NCBI RefSeq assembly: GCF_000419605.1 | Contig: NZ_ATTI01000001.1 | Location: 1,894,501-1,958,500 of the forward strand | DNA: 64,000 nucleotides | Source: Sphingomonas phyllosphaerae 5.2 | Lineage (GTDB): Bacteria > Pseudomonadota > Alphaproteobacteria > Sphingomonadales > Sphingomonadaceae | Direction: 5' to 3' | Notes under the pieces: model-generated | Database searches by the model: none | What the model saw: only the letters and a program-made list of their open reading frames with translations | What the model was told of the DNA's origin: nothing | Translations under genes and position numbers: made by a program | Part shown: positions 27,507 to 35,623 of the stretch, piece by piece | How the letters are laid out: each line of letters opens with the position of its first letter | Position numbering within the stretch: the stretch's first letter is position 1

Positions 27507-28262
27507 TCAACGCAACTGCGAGGTGGTGGCGAGCATCTCGTCGGCGGTCTTCACCGTCCGGCTGTTCATCTCATAGGCGCGCTGCGCGCTGATCAGCGCG
27601 GTGATCTCCTGCACCGGGTTGACGTTCGATGCCTCCAGCGAGCGTTGCTCAAGCATGCCGTAGCCGGGCTGGCCGGGGTTCGCGACGTTGGGCTGGCCCG
27701 ATGCGTCGGTCTCCAGGAACAGGTTCGAGCCGACCGCCTCAAGCCCCGCCTCGTTGACGAACAGCGCGAGATCGAGCTGGCCGACATCCTGCATTTCGGT
27801 CTGGCCGGCCAGCTTCACCTGGACCATGCCCGTCTTCGATACCTGCACCGCGATCACGTCACGCGGGATCGTGATCTCGGGCTGGACCGGGTACCCGTCC
27901 GTGGTCACCAGCATGCCTTCGGGCGACAGCCGGAACGAGCCGGCGCGGGTATAGGCGAGATCGCCACCCGGCATCGTGACGCGGAAGAACCCCTTGCCGT
28001 CGATCGCCATATCGTAATCGTTGCCGGTCCTGGTGATCGGGCCCTGCTCTCCGATGCGAGCGATGTCGGCGGTCCGCACGCCGGAGCCGATCTGGATGCC
28101 GGAGGGCACGCGTGTGTTGTCGGCGCTGGTGGTGGCGCCCGGCCGCGAATCCTTCTGGTACAGCAGGTCCTGGAACTCGGCACGCTGCCGCTTGAAGGCG
28201 GTGGTGTTCATGTTGGCGATGTTGTTCGCGATCACGTCGACGTTGGTTTGCTGCGCCAACAT
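27507..28262 (-). pseudogene. flgG: flgG lacking its first codons (flagellar distal rod protein)
   Basis: 251 codons remain if translation starts at ATG 28262. The frame matches FlgG from GMLAQQTNVDVIANNIANMN onward, through FKRQRAEFQDLLYQ and GKGFFRVTMPGGD, to the C-terminal helix ITALISAQRAYEMNSRTVKTADEML. Normal FlgG has about 11 residues before this point that form part of the rod's helical D0 domain. Here they are replaced by antisense flhA sequence. No ribosome site is evident upstream. Residual translation is possible but assembly into a rod is doubtful. Confidence 0.85.
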
Positions 28263-29919
28263 GCCGGGCAAGCAGATGGCGATCGACGCCGATCTGTCCG
28301 CCGGGCTCCTCACCGAACAGGAGGCGCGCGACCGACGCGCCGAACTGGAGGCCGAAAGCGGCTTCTACGGTGCGATGGACGGTGCGTCCAAGTTCGTTAA
28401 GGGCGACGCGATCGCCGCTCTGGTCATCACCGGGATCAACATCGTCGTCGGGCTGACCATCGGTGTGTTGATCCACGGCGTACCGTTCGGTGACGCCTTC
28501 CGCACCTACACGATACTGACCGCGGGCGAGGGGCTGGTCAGCCAGATCCCCGCGCTGATCGTCTCGATCGCTGCCGGCCTGCTCGTTTCCAAGGGTGGCG
28601 TGACGGGAAAAACGGGCGCTGCGCTGGGCGAGCAGCTCGGCCGCTATCCGAAGGCGTTCGGCATGGTCGCGGCGCTGCTGACCGCGCTCGCCTTCATCCC
28701 CGGCCTGCCGTTCGTCCCGTTTGCCTTGCTGGCGACGTGTTGCGGTGTGGCGGCGTGGCAGATGTCGCAGCGCGCCTGGCGCGACAAGGCGGCCGAAACG
28801 GCGCGCGCCGCACTGGCGGAACAGGCCGAGGCGGATGTCGACGAGCCCATCAGCCGGACGATCGCGATCGACGCGATCCGGGTCGAACTTGGCTATGCGC
28901 TGCTGCCGCTGATCAACGATGCCGTCGCAGAGCCGCGGCTGGACGATCAGGTTCGCGCGTTACGGCGCCAATTGGCGGGGGACTATGGCTTCGTCCTGCC
29001 CGCGGTCCGCATTCTCGACAGCATGAGCCTTCAAGCGAACGAATATGTCGTTCACGTCAAAGACACCGAGGTCGCCCGCGGCGAGCTGCGGATCGACAAG
29101 TTGATGGTCATCGCGCCTGGCGGGGGCGACATCGGCATGAGCGGGGAAGCGACGCTGGAGCCCGTGTTCAAGTTGCCCGCATTGTGGATTGACCGCAGCC
29201 TACGCGAGGAGGCCGGATTACGTGGGCTTACGGTCGTCACCTGCGGCACGGTCGTCACCACTCATCTGACGGAGGTGGTCAAGGCGAACCTGCCGGATCT
29301 CCTGTCCTATACCGAAACGCAGAAGCTGCTGACCGATGTGCACAAGGAAGACGCCAAACTGGTCGCGGAGATCATCCCGGCAAAGCTTTCGATGTCGGGA
29401 TTGCAGCGGCTGCTACAGATGCTGCTGGCCGAAGAAGTGTCGATCCGCGACATGACGACGATCCTCGAAGGCGTAGCAGAGGCGACCGGCTTTACGCAGA
29501 ACATCCGGACGATGGTCGAGCATGTGCGCTCACGCCTGTCGCGGCAGATCTCCGCGCAGCATACTCGCGACGGCACGATCCCGATCGTCACACTTGGTCC
29601 CAGCTGGGATGCGTGCTTCGAGGAGAGCATAGTCGGACAGGGTGACGATCGACAGCTGGCGATGTCCCCGACGCAGATGCATCGCTTCGCCAGCGACGTG
29701 CGCGACGCTTTTGAACGGTTCGCACAGGCGGGCGAAGTGCCGTGCCTGTTGGTAAGCCCGAGCGTGCGGGCGTTCGTCAGGTCGGTGGTCGAACGGATCC
29801 GCCCTGCCACCGTGGTGCTGTCGCAGAGCGAAATCCATGTCCGTGCGCGCATTCGCACGATCGGTTCGCTCGAAGCGGCAGCGCCCGCTGTGACGAAAGC
29901 GCTGCGGAACGCCGCATGA
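28261..29919 (+). pseudogene. flhA: flhA lacking its N-terminal quarter (flagellar export gate)
   Basis: 552 codons from ATG 28261; complete FlhA has about 700 residues. The remaining frame begins in the middle of the FHIPEP-family signature (MPGKQMAIDADLSAGL, normally preceded by RFTLDA). It keeps later membrane helices (ALVITGINIVVGLTIGVLI; GLVSQIPALIVSIAAGLLVS) and the full cytoplasmic domain (FVLPAVRILDSMSLQANEY to the end). The first membrane helices are missing. Upstream is flgG on the other strand. Without the N-terminal helices the export gate should not work. The frame stays open upstream to 28021 only as a shadow of flgG. Confidence 0.88.
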
Positions 29920-29965
29920 CGCGGCTGTCCTCCTATAATTACCGTGTAGTATTTGGGGGGCTTCG

Positions 29966-31339
29966 ATGATGGCGGATACGATCACCTCGTTCGCGACTGC
30001 GATAACGTCGGCGGGTAACGCGGGCGGGATCGGCCCAGCGGGGACAACGGCAACCGTGGGCTTCGCTGCGTTGATCGATGCGGGCACGGTCCTCGCGGCA
30101 GCAGCGCCATCGCCGGCATGCGCGGACATTCAGCTGTCCGCTATATCTTCGCAGCCGATCGCCGCGTTCGAGGATGCCGCGACCACCGGGGTGGCGACGG
30201 GATCGCCCACTGAGCAGCATCCGTCCGTCATAACGGCCGCAGCCGGCGCAGGACCGATGATCAAGCCAGCGACAAGCGCTGTGCCAGTGGGCGGGTCGGT
30301 CGCGGTCATCTCGGCACCAACGCCGATGGCGGCAGATCCGGCGGTAGGGGCGGAGCTTGTTCCGGCGGAAGCCAGTTCGCAGGCCGCGGTTGCGGCCAGT
30401 TCCGACAAGCCTGGTACGGACGTCGACGACGAAGAGCCGCGATCGCCGCTTGGCGACGCTGTCCCGTCCGCCGTCCCGACACCTGCACCTGCACCTGCAC
30501 CTGCACCTGCACCGGTGATGCCAACAACGACGTCGCAGGCGGTGGTGCCGCAGAACATGACCGTGCGAGGGTCTCCATCTACGAAGGCGGCCGCCGCATC
30601 GGACGGAGCGGAACCCATCGAGGCGGGCGCCGGAGTGATCGCGACGTCGGTGCTCGAGCAGGCGCCGGATGTGCTGGCCACGCGCGCTTTCAATACGGGC
30701 GCGCTCGACAAGTCATCCGCCAGGAAAGCGCTCGAAGTCATGCCTGACACCAGCGCCGGGATCCGACATGTCGGCGTGGATCTGCCGGCAACGCCGCCAC
30801 CCGGCGTTTCGGCAGCGACACCGTTGCCGGCATCGATCACCGACGCGACGCTGCGTCTTGCGTATCCCGCGTTGCCTGCCACGCCGGCGGCGACCGGCAC
30901 ATTGCCACAGGCGAATGCATTGAGCGGGCACTTTGGGTCAGAAATCGGCGCGATCGTGCGTCGCCAGATCGCCGCGGGACGCGAGGAAGTGACGGTTCGG
31001 CTCGACCCGGCCGAGATGGGGCGGGTCCACATCCGCTTCTCGTTCGATCAAGGCGGCGAGCTGCGCGCCGTCGTTGCGACGGAATCACCGGCCGCGCGGG
31101 AATTGCTCCGCCGCGATGTCGGGCAACTCGACCGTGCGCTCGCGCAAGCCGGTGTTCGGACCGACGCCGGGTCGTTCCGTTTCGACGAGGGGCAGAGCGG
31201 CGGTGGCTTCGCGCAACCGCATCCCGGTCGCGCCGATCGTCGCTTCGCCATGACCGGGGACGGGGACCCTCCGGTCTCGCTGCACGAACCAATCATTCAC
31301 CGCGCCGCCCTGCCGGGCCGCGTCGACATGCTTGCCTGA
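29966..31339 (+). CDS. fliK: flagellar hook-length control protein FliK
   Basis: 457 residues. Residues 1-300 are low-complexity, rich in Ala, Pro, Thr and Val, as in the ruler region of FliK, and include a PAPAPAPAP run from a hexanucleotide repeat. Near residue 335 the conserved C-terminal domain begins (IVRRQIAAGREEVTVRLDPAEMGRVHIRF) and continues through ELLRRDVGQLDRALAQAG. FliK sets hook length and switches export specificity. Two adjacent ATG codons at 29966 and 29969 are possible starts. No internal damage is visible. Confidence 0.88.
   Translation: MMADTITSFATAITSAGNAGGIGPAGTTATVGFAALIDAGTVLAAAAPSPACADIQLSAISSQPIAAFEDAATTGVATGSPTEQHPSVITAAAGAGPMIKPATSAVPVGGSVAVISAPTPMAADPAVGAELVPAEASSQAAVAASSDKPGTDVDDEEPRSPLGDAVPSAVPTPAPAPAPAPAPVMPTTTSQAVVPQNMTVRGSPSTKAAAASDGAEPIEAGAGVIATSVLEQAPDVLATRAFNTGALDKSSARKALEVMPDTSAGIRHVGVDLPATPPPGVSAATPLPASITDATLRLAYPALPATPAATGTLPQANALSGHFGSEIGAIVRRQIAAGREEVTVRLDPAEMGRVHIRFSFDQGGELRAVVATESPAARELLRRDVGQLDRALAQAGVRTDAGSFRFDEGQSGGGFAQPHPGRADRRFAMTGDGDPPVSLHEPIIHRAALPGRVDMLA
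30480..30513. repeat. CACCTG hexanucleotide tandem repeat inside fliK
   Basis: Five exact copies of CACCTG (30480-30509) and a partial sixth, encoding alternating Ala-Pro. Gain or loss of a unit keeps the frame and would only lengthen or shorten the disordered linker. Confidence 0.9.
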
Positions 31340-31349
31340 GGAGCACCCG

Positions 31350-32015
31350 ATGACTGCCATATCGTCCAGCACCACTGCCGTCGCCGCGCCAGCGACCGGT
31401 GCCGCCAAGACCATCGGCGCCGACTTCAACATGTTCCTCAAGATGTTGACGACGCAGATGAAGAATCAAGATCCGCTCGATCCGATGGACACCGCCCAAT
31501 TCACCCAGCAGCTGGCGCAATTTTCACAGGTCGAGCAGACGATGCAGCAGAGCGGCACGTTGCGCGACGTGCTCGCCAAGCTGAACTCCCAGGACTTGAT
31601 GATGGGGGCCGGGTTCATCGGGCGTGACGTCGCGATCGCCAGCCCGGTGGCGGGACTGATCGGGCAAACGCCCGCGCATTGGTCCTACGCGGTCAAAGGC
31701 GAGGCGACCTCGGTGACGGCGACGATCTTCGACGCCGCAAAGCAGCCGGTTCGGACGATCGCGCTGTCGCGGGACCATGCCGGAGATATCCGCTGGGATG
31801 GCGTCCGTTCCGATGGTCAGCGCGCCCCGGACGGAAGCTACACCCTGACGCTTACCGCTCAGGACGCGAAGGGACTGCCGCTCGATGCGACGATCCTGTC
31901 GCGCGGGAAGGTCTCGGGCATCGTCTCGGGCGGCGAGGGCACGATGGTCGCCGTCAACGGTGCGGAGTTCAAGATGTCGCTGGTGAAGAACGTGCTGGGT
32001 GCTGCCGCTGAGTGA
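31350..32015 (+). CDS. flgD: flagellar hook-capping protein FlgD
   Basis: 221 residues from ATG 31350 with GAGGAGC eight bases upstream. The N-terminal hook-scaffold motif is clear: GADFNMFLKMLTTQMKNQDP then MDTAQFTQQLAQFSQVEQ. The FlgD Ig-like and tudor-like region follows (IRWDGVRSDGQRAPDGSY). FlgD caps the growing hook. The hook gene flgE, which usually follows, is absent; the next gene is an HD-GYP enzyme. Intact by sequence. Confidence 0.93.
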   Translation: MTAISSSTTAVAAPATGAAKTIGADFNMFLKMLTTQMKNQDPLDPMDTAQFTQQLAQFSQVEQTMQQSGTLRDVLAKLNSQDLMMGAGFIGRDVAIASPVAGLIGQTPAHWSYAVKGEATSVTATIFDAAKQPVRTIALSRDHAGDIRWDGVRSDGQRAPDGSYTLTLTAQDAKGLPLDATILSRGKVSGIVSGGEGTMVAVNGAEFKMSLVKNVLGAAAE

Positions 32016-32144
32016 GACTTGCGATCAACGCACAGCGACGTGCAAAGGTCGTTTTGCCCCAATCCATCGACGAACGAAATCCGTTGATGAATACATCATG
32101 AAATTGACCGCGATGTCGCACTATTGAGGGTCCCGTGAGGTTGT

Positions 32145-33446
32145 ATGCTTAAGTTGATCGAGTCGTGCAATGTCGAGATGGGGATGTACGTCCACGACAT
32201 AAAAGCAACGTGGATCGCGCATCCATTCTGGCGATCACGCTTCGTCGTGGATGATGTCAATGTGCTGGAAAAAGTTCGGAGTTCGGACCTGATGGTCATG
32301 ATCGACACGAATCGCGGGTGCGATGTGTCGGTGAGGAAGCGGCGGATCCGTGCAGGCGAGGGCGATACGGATCGTCGCGGCGCGCAAGTAGTGCCGCGAC
32401 AGATGGCTCACCGCATACACTTCAAGCGGCATTGGCCGTCGTTATGCCACGGTCCGGTCGGCACGCGCGTCATTGCGCCGACCGCGTTCGGCCGCGCGGA
32501 TCGCGAACGCGCCCTCGGTGTGGCCCAACGTTCGACCAGTGCGGTCAAGGCATTGTTCGAAGGTTGCCTGCAGGGTCGCGCCATCTCCACCCCTGTCGTG
32601 CTGACGGTGGTCGACGACATCGCCGAGGCATTGCGCCAAAACATCCACGCGTTCATCAGCGTCATCCGGCTGCGGGCGAAAGACGACGAGACCTACGTCC
32701 ACTCGGTCGCGGTATGTGCCTTGATGATTTGCCTGGCGCAAGAGGCCGGGCTGTCCGACGATGCGGCGCGGTCGATGGGCACCGCCGGCCTGCTCCACGA
32801 TATCGGAAAGATGTCGATCGACAGCGCGATCCTGAGAAAGGAAGGCGCGCTGACCGACGCCGAAGTCAAGGAGATCCGTCGCCATCCCGAACTCGGACAC
32901 GCGCTGCTGCAGCAGGTGATTGGCCTGCCGGCGGTCGCCTGGGAAGTATGCCTTCACCATCACGAACGGCTGGATGGGTCAGGCTACCCGTTCGGCCTCG
33001 CTGGCGACGACGTAAGCCATGCTGCGCGCCTCGCAGCAGTTTGCGACGTCTACGATGCAATGACGTCCGACAGGCCGTATCGCAGAGGCATCGCGCCAGC
33101 GATGGCTCTCGGAAAGATGGAACAAGCGCACGGCGAGTTCGACAGGGATCTCGTCTTCTGCCTGATGCGCAAGATCGGCGTGTTTCCGCCGGGCAAACTG
33201 GTGCGGTTGCGATCCAAGCGCCTTGCGGTGGTACTGCCCTCGAAGGTCGAGAACCGCTACCCGCTCGCGCGCGTCTTCTATTCGACGGTCGATGCCTGCA
33301 TTCTGCCCTATGAAGACGTCGTCCTGCATGACCGTAACGCTGAACATGCTGTCGCCGCGGAAGAGGCGGCGCGCTGGTTCACTGCGGACTGGAGCGCGAT
33401 GTCGACCCGGATCATGGCAGGCGAGCCGGCGCTTCTGCCGGACTAA
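32145..33446 (+). CDS. HD-GYP domain cyclic di-GMP phosphodiesterase with DUF3391 N-terminus
   Basis: 433 residues. Residues 1-130 resemble DUF3391 (CNVEMGMYVHDI, WIAHPFWRSRFVV). The HD-GYP domain has the metal-binding HDIGK near residue 218, HHHERLDGSGYP near 271 and DVYDAMTSDRPYRRG near 301, so it should be active. Such enzymes degrade cyclic di-GMP, favouring motility over biofilm. It sits between flagellar genes and a chemoreceptor, which fits motility control. No membrane segment is seen, so it is probably cytoplasmic. Confidence 0.93.
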   Translation: MLKLIESCNVEMGMYVHDIKATWIAHPFWRSRFVVDDVNVLEKVRSSDLMVMIDTNRGCDVSVRKRRIRAGEGDTDRRGAQVVPRQMAHRIHFKRHWPSLCHGPVGTRVIAPTAFGRADRERALGVAQRSTSAVKALFEGCLQGRAISTPVVLTVVDDIAEALRQNIHAFISVIRLRAKDDETYVHSVAVCALMICLAQEAGLSDDAARSMGTAGLLHDIGKMSIDSAILRKEGALTDAEVKEIRRHPELGHALLQQVIGLPAVAWEVCLHHHERLDGSGYPFGLAGDDVSHAARLAAVCDVYDAMTSDRPYRRGIAPAMALGKMEQAHGEFDRDLVFCLMRKIGVFPPGKLVRLRSKRLAVVLPSKVENRYPLARVFYSTVDACILPYEDVVLHDRNAEHAVAAEEAARWFTADWSAMSTRIMAGEPALLPD

Positions 33447-33669
33447 CAGGCGGCGCGCTGCGGGGCGCCTTCCTGCTTTCGTTGGGGCTTATGCCCGGGT
33501 TCAGATTGACAGTCTGTAGCGGCATTGTCGTCAGCGTCACGTCATGCACTGGCGCGGCTTCGCCGTGCCCGATACCGCATCGACGAAGCGCGCGGCCGGC
33601 AGCCCGATGCAGGTACATTATTAATACATGTTGCTGTATGTTGCTGGGAGTTGGCAAGGGCTTCCACGC

Positions 33670-35514
33670 GTGAAAAACCTCAAGATTAGTGCAAAACTGA
33701 TCGTCGTCTTTTGTATCCTGCTGGGGTCTCTCCTGGCTATGGCGACGACCTCGATCGTCAGTCAGCGTACGCTGAACGATGTCGCAGAAATGCTTGGCCA
33801 TGATCGCAGGGACAAGCTTGTCGCCGTAGCGGCACTGGATACGGAAACGTCGGATTACCGGAATGCCGAGGCCACCAGCATCTTGTCGCAGGCGCCTGAC
33901 GAAATTTCGGCGGCGGAGCATGAGGCGGTCACGCAGGCCGCAGGGATCACAAAAGACGTGGCGTTCCTTGAACACTCGTTGAAGAACCCGCAAGCACGGG
34001 CCGCATTCGGCGCATTCAGGTCGGATTGGAAAGCTTATCTGGTCGACTCCGAACAGACGCTGCAGTTTTCCCATGTGAACCGCAATGCCGACGCACTTGC
34101 CAGCTTCCGACGCAGTAAAACGGCCTTCGATCAAGCGAGCAACGATGCGGGTAAGCTCAAATCGATCCAGATCGGTCTGATGGATACCGACATGGCCGAC
34201 GCAAATGCAACCTATACGACGTCACGGGACTTGTCGGTCGGGCTGTCCATCGCGGTAATCGCTCTGGCGATCGGACTGTTGATATCACTCATCCGCGGAA
34301 TCGCGCGGCCACTTTCGTCGATGACGCAGGCGTTGGGCAAGCTTGCGGCCGGGGACCTGAACGTCGTGGTGCCTGTCGGCGATCGGCGCGACGAGGTTGG
34401 TGAACTCGCGGGCGCGATGGTCACGTTCCGCGATCAACTGGCAAGCGCAGAGCGTGCAAAGCAGGAGCAGACCGCGCTGATCGTCGACAGCGTCGGCAGC
34501 GGACTCGACGCGCTGGCGAACGGCGATCTTACCGCGCGGATCGAAGCCGACCTGACCGGCCCCTTCGCCAAGCTGAAAGACGATTTCAACAACGCGATGA
34601 CGTCCGTCTCGGCAACGCTGGTGGCGATGAATGAAAGCGCCGCGGGCATAACGAATGGCGCCAGCGATATTCGCCAGGCTTCGGACGATCTCTCCCAACG
34701 CACCGAGCAACAAGCGGCGAGCCTCGAGGAAACCGCGGCCGCCATGCATGAGATCACGACAACCGTCCGGGAGACCGCCGCGAACGCCAACCGCTGTAAC
34801 GCCGTCGTGCTGGGTGCGCGAACCGACGCGGAACAATCGGGCGAGGTCGTACGGCGTGCGGTAGAGGCGATGAACGGGATCGAGCGTTCATCCAACGAGA
34901 TCAGCGAGATCATCGCGGTGATCGATGGCATCGCCTTCCAGACCAATCTGCTTGCGCTCAATGCGGGCGTCGAGGCCGCGCGGGCAGGGGATGCCGGCAA
35001 GGGTTTCGCAGTCGTCGCGTCGGAAGTTCGCGCACTCGCGCAGCGCTCGGCGGATGCGGCAAAGGACGTGAAAAGCAAGATCGGCGCCTCCGCGCAGCAG
35101 GTCGACGCCGGCGTGACGCTCGTGGGACAGGCTGGTGAAGCGTTGACGCGGATCACCGGGCGGATCGGAGAGATCAGCGGGCTCGTGTCCGACATCGCCG
35201 CGGCCGCCGAACAGCAAGCGATCGGACTCCAGCAGGTCAACACGGCGGTGGGCGAGATGGACGGCGTCACACAGCAGAACGCCGCGATGGTCGAGGAGGC
35301 AACTGCCGCCGCACGCAGCCTGGCGGATGAAACCGAGAACATGTCGCGGCAGGTCAGCCGCTTCCGACTGGATAAGCGTTCCGCCGTGCCGCGCCCGGTG
35401 TCTTCGGTGCACCAGCTTCAGGCACGGGCGGCGCAGGCCGGGGCGCGTATCGCCGCTGGTGCGCGGTCCGGGCGGAGCGCGGCAGCCGTGCAGCAGGATT
35501 GGTCCTCGTTCTAA
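33670..35514 (+). CDS. methyl-accepting chemotaxis protein
   Basis: 614 residues from GTG 33670 (VKNLKISAKLIV); an ATG at 33628 would add 14 residues. TM1 is about residues 10-30, followed by a four-helix periplasmic domain (LGHDRRDKLVAVAALDTET) and TM2 near 190-212. A HAMP domain and linker (IARPLSSMTQALGKLAAGDLN) follow, then a long signalling coiled coil with the hairpin tip EIIAVIDGIAFQTNLLALNAGVEAARAG. No CheR-binding pentapeptide is at the C-terminus. The domain set is complete. In a strain with a damaged flagellar locus it may signal to another output. Confidence 0.95.
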   Translation: MKNLKISAKLIVVFCILLGSLLAMATTSIVSQRTLNDVAEMLGHDRRDKLVAVAALDTETSDYRNAEATSILSQAPDEISAAEHEAVTQAAGITKDVAFLEHSLKNPQARAAFGAFRSDWKAYLVDSEQTLQFSHVNRNADALASFRRSKTAFDQASNDAGKLKSIQIGLMDTDMADANATYTTSRDLSVGLSIAVIALAIGLLISLIRGIARPLSSMTQALGKLAAGDLNVVVPVGDRRDEVGELAGAMVTFRDQLASAERAKQEQTALIVDSVGSGLDALANGDLTARIEADLTGPFAKLKDDFNNAMTSVSATLVAMNESAAGITNGASDIRQASDDLSQRTEQQAASLEETAAAMHEITTTVRETAANANRCNAVVLGARTDAEQSGEVVRRAVEAMNGIERSSNEISEIIAVIDGIAFQTNLLALNAGVEAARAGDAGKGFAVVASEVRALAQRSADAAKDVKSKIGASAQQVDAGVTLVGQAGEALTRITGRIGEISGLVSDIAAAAEQQAIGLQQVNTAVGEMDGVTQQNAAMVEEATAAARSLADETENMSRQVSRFRLDKRSAVPRPVSSVHQLQARAAQAGARIAAGARSGRSAAAVQQDWSSF

Positions 35515-35583
35515 GCGCGCCGCGAAGCGACGGATCGATGGTGCAAGGACGCGGGCGGGATCGAACGAGCGCGATACCCGCCG

Positions 35584-35614
35584 GGCATCCGCGATGCCAC
35601 AGATCGCGGATGCC
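35584..35614. terminator. 12-bp perfect stem-loop between convergent genes
   Basis: GGCATCCGCGAT (35584-35595) and ATCGCGGATGCC (35603-35614) form a perfect 12-bp stem with a 7-base loop, followed on the plus strand by GTTTGAT. It lies between the chemoreceptor and the convergent TonB receptor, so it probably ends both transcripts. Confidence 0.7.
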
Positions 35615-35623
35615 GTTTGATCG

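Noticed and set aside
28021..28260. Extending flhA upstream to an in-frame ATG at 28021 as a full-length gene
   Set aside because: The extra 80 codons are the reverse complement of flgG and show no FlhA membrane helices.
32016..32144. Flagellar sigma28 or sigma54 promoter ahead of the HD-GYP gene
   Set aside because: Neither a TAAA-N15-GCCGATAA-like nor a TGGCAC-N5-TTGC-like element could be matched convincingly.
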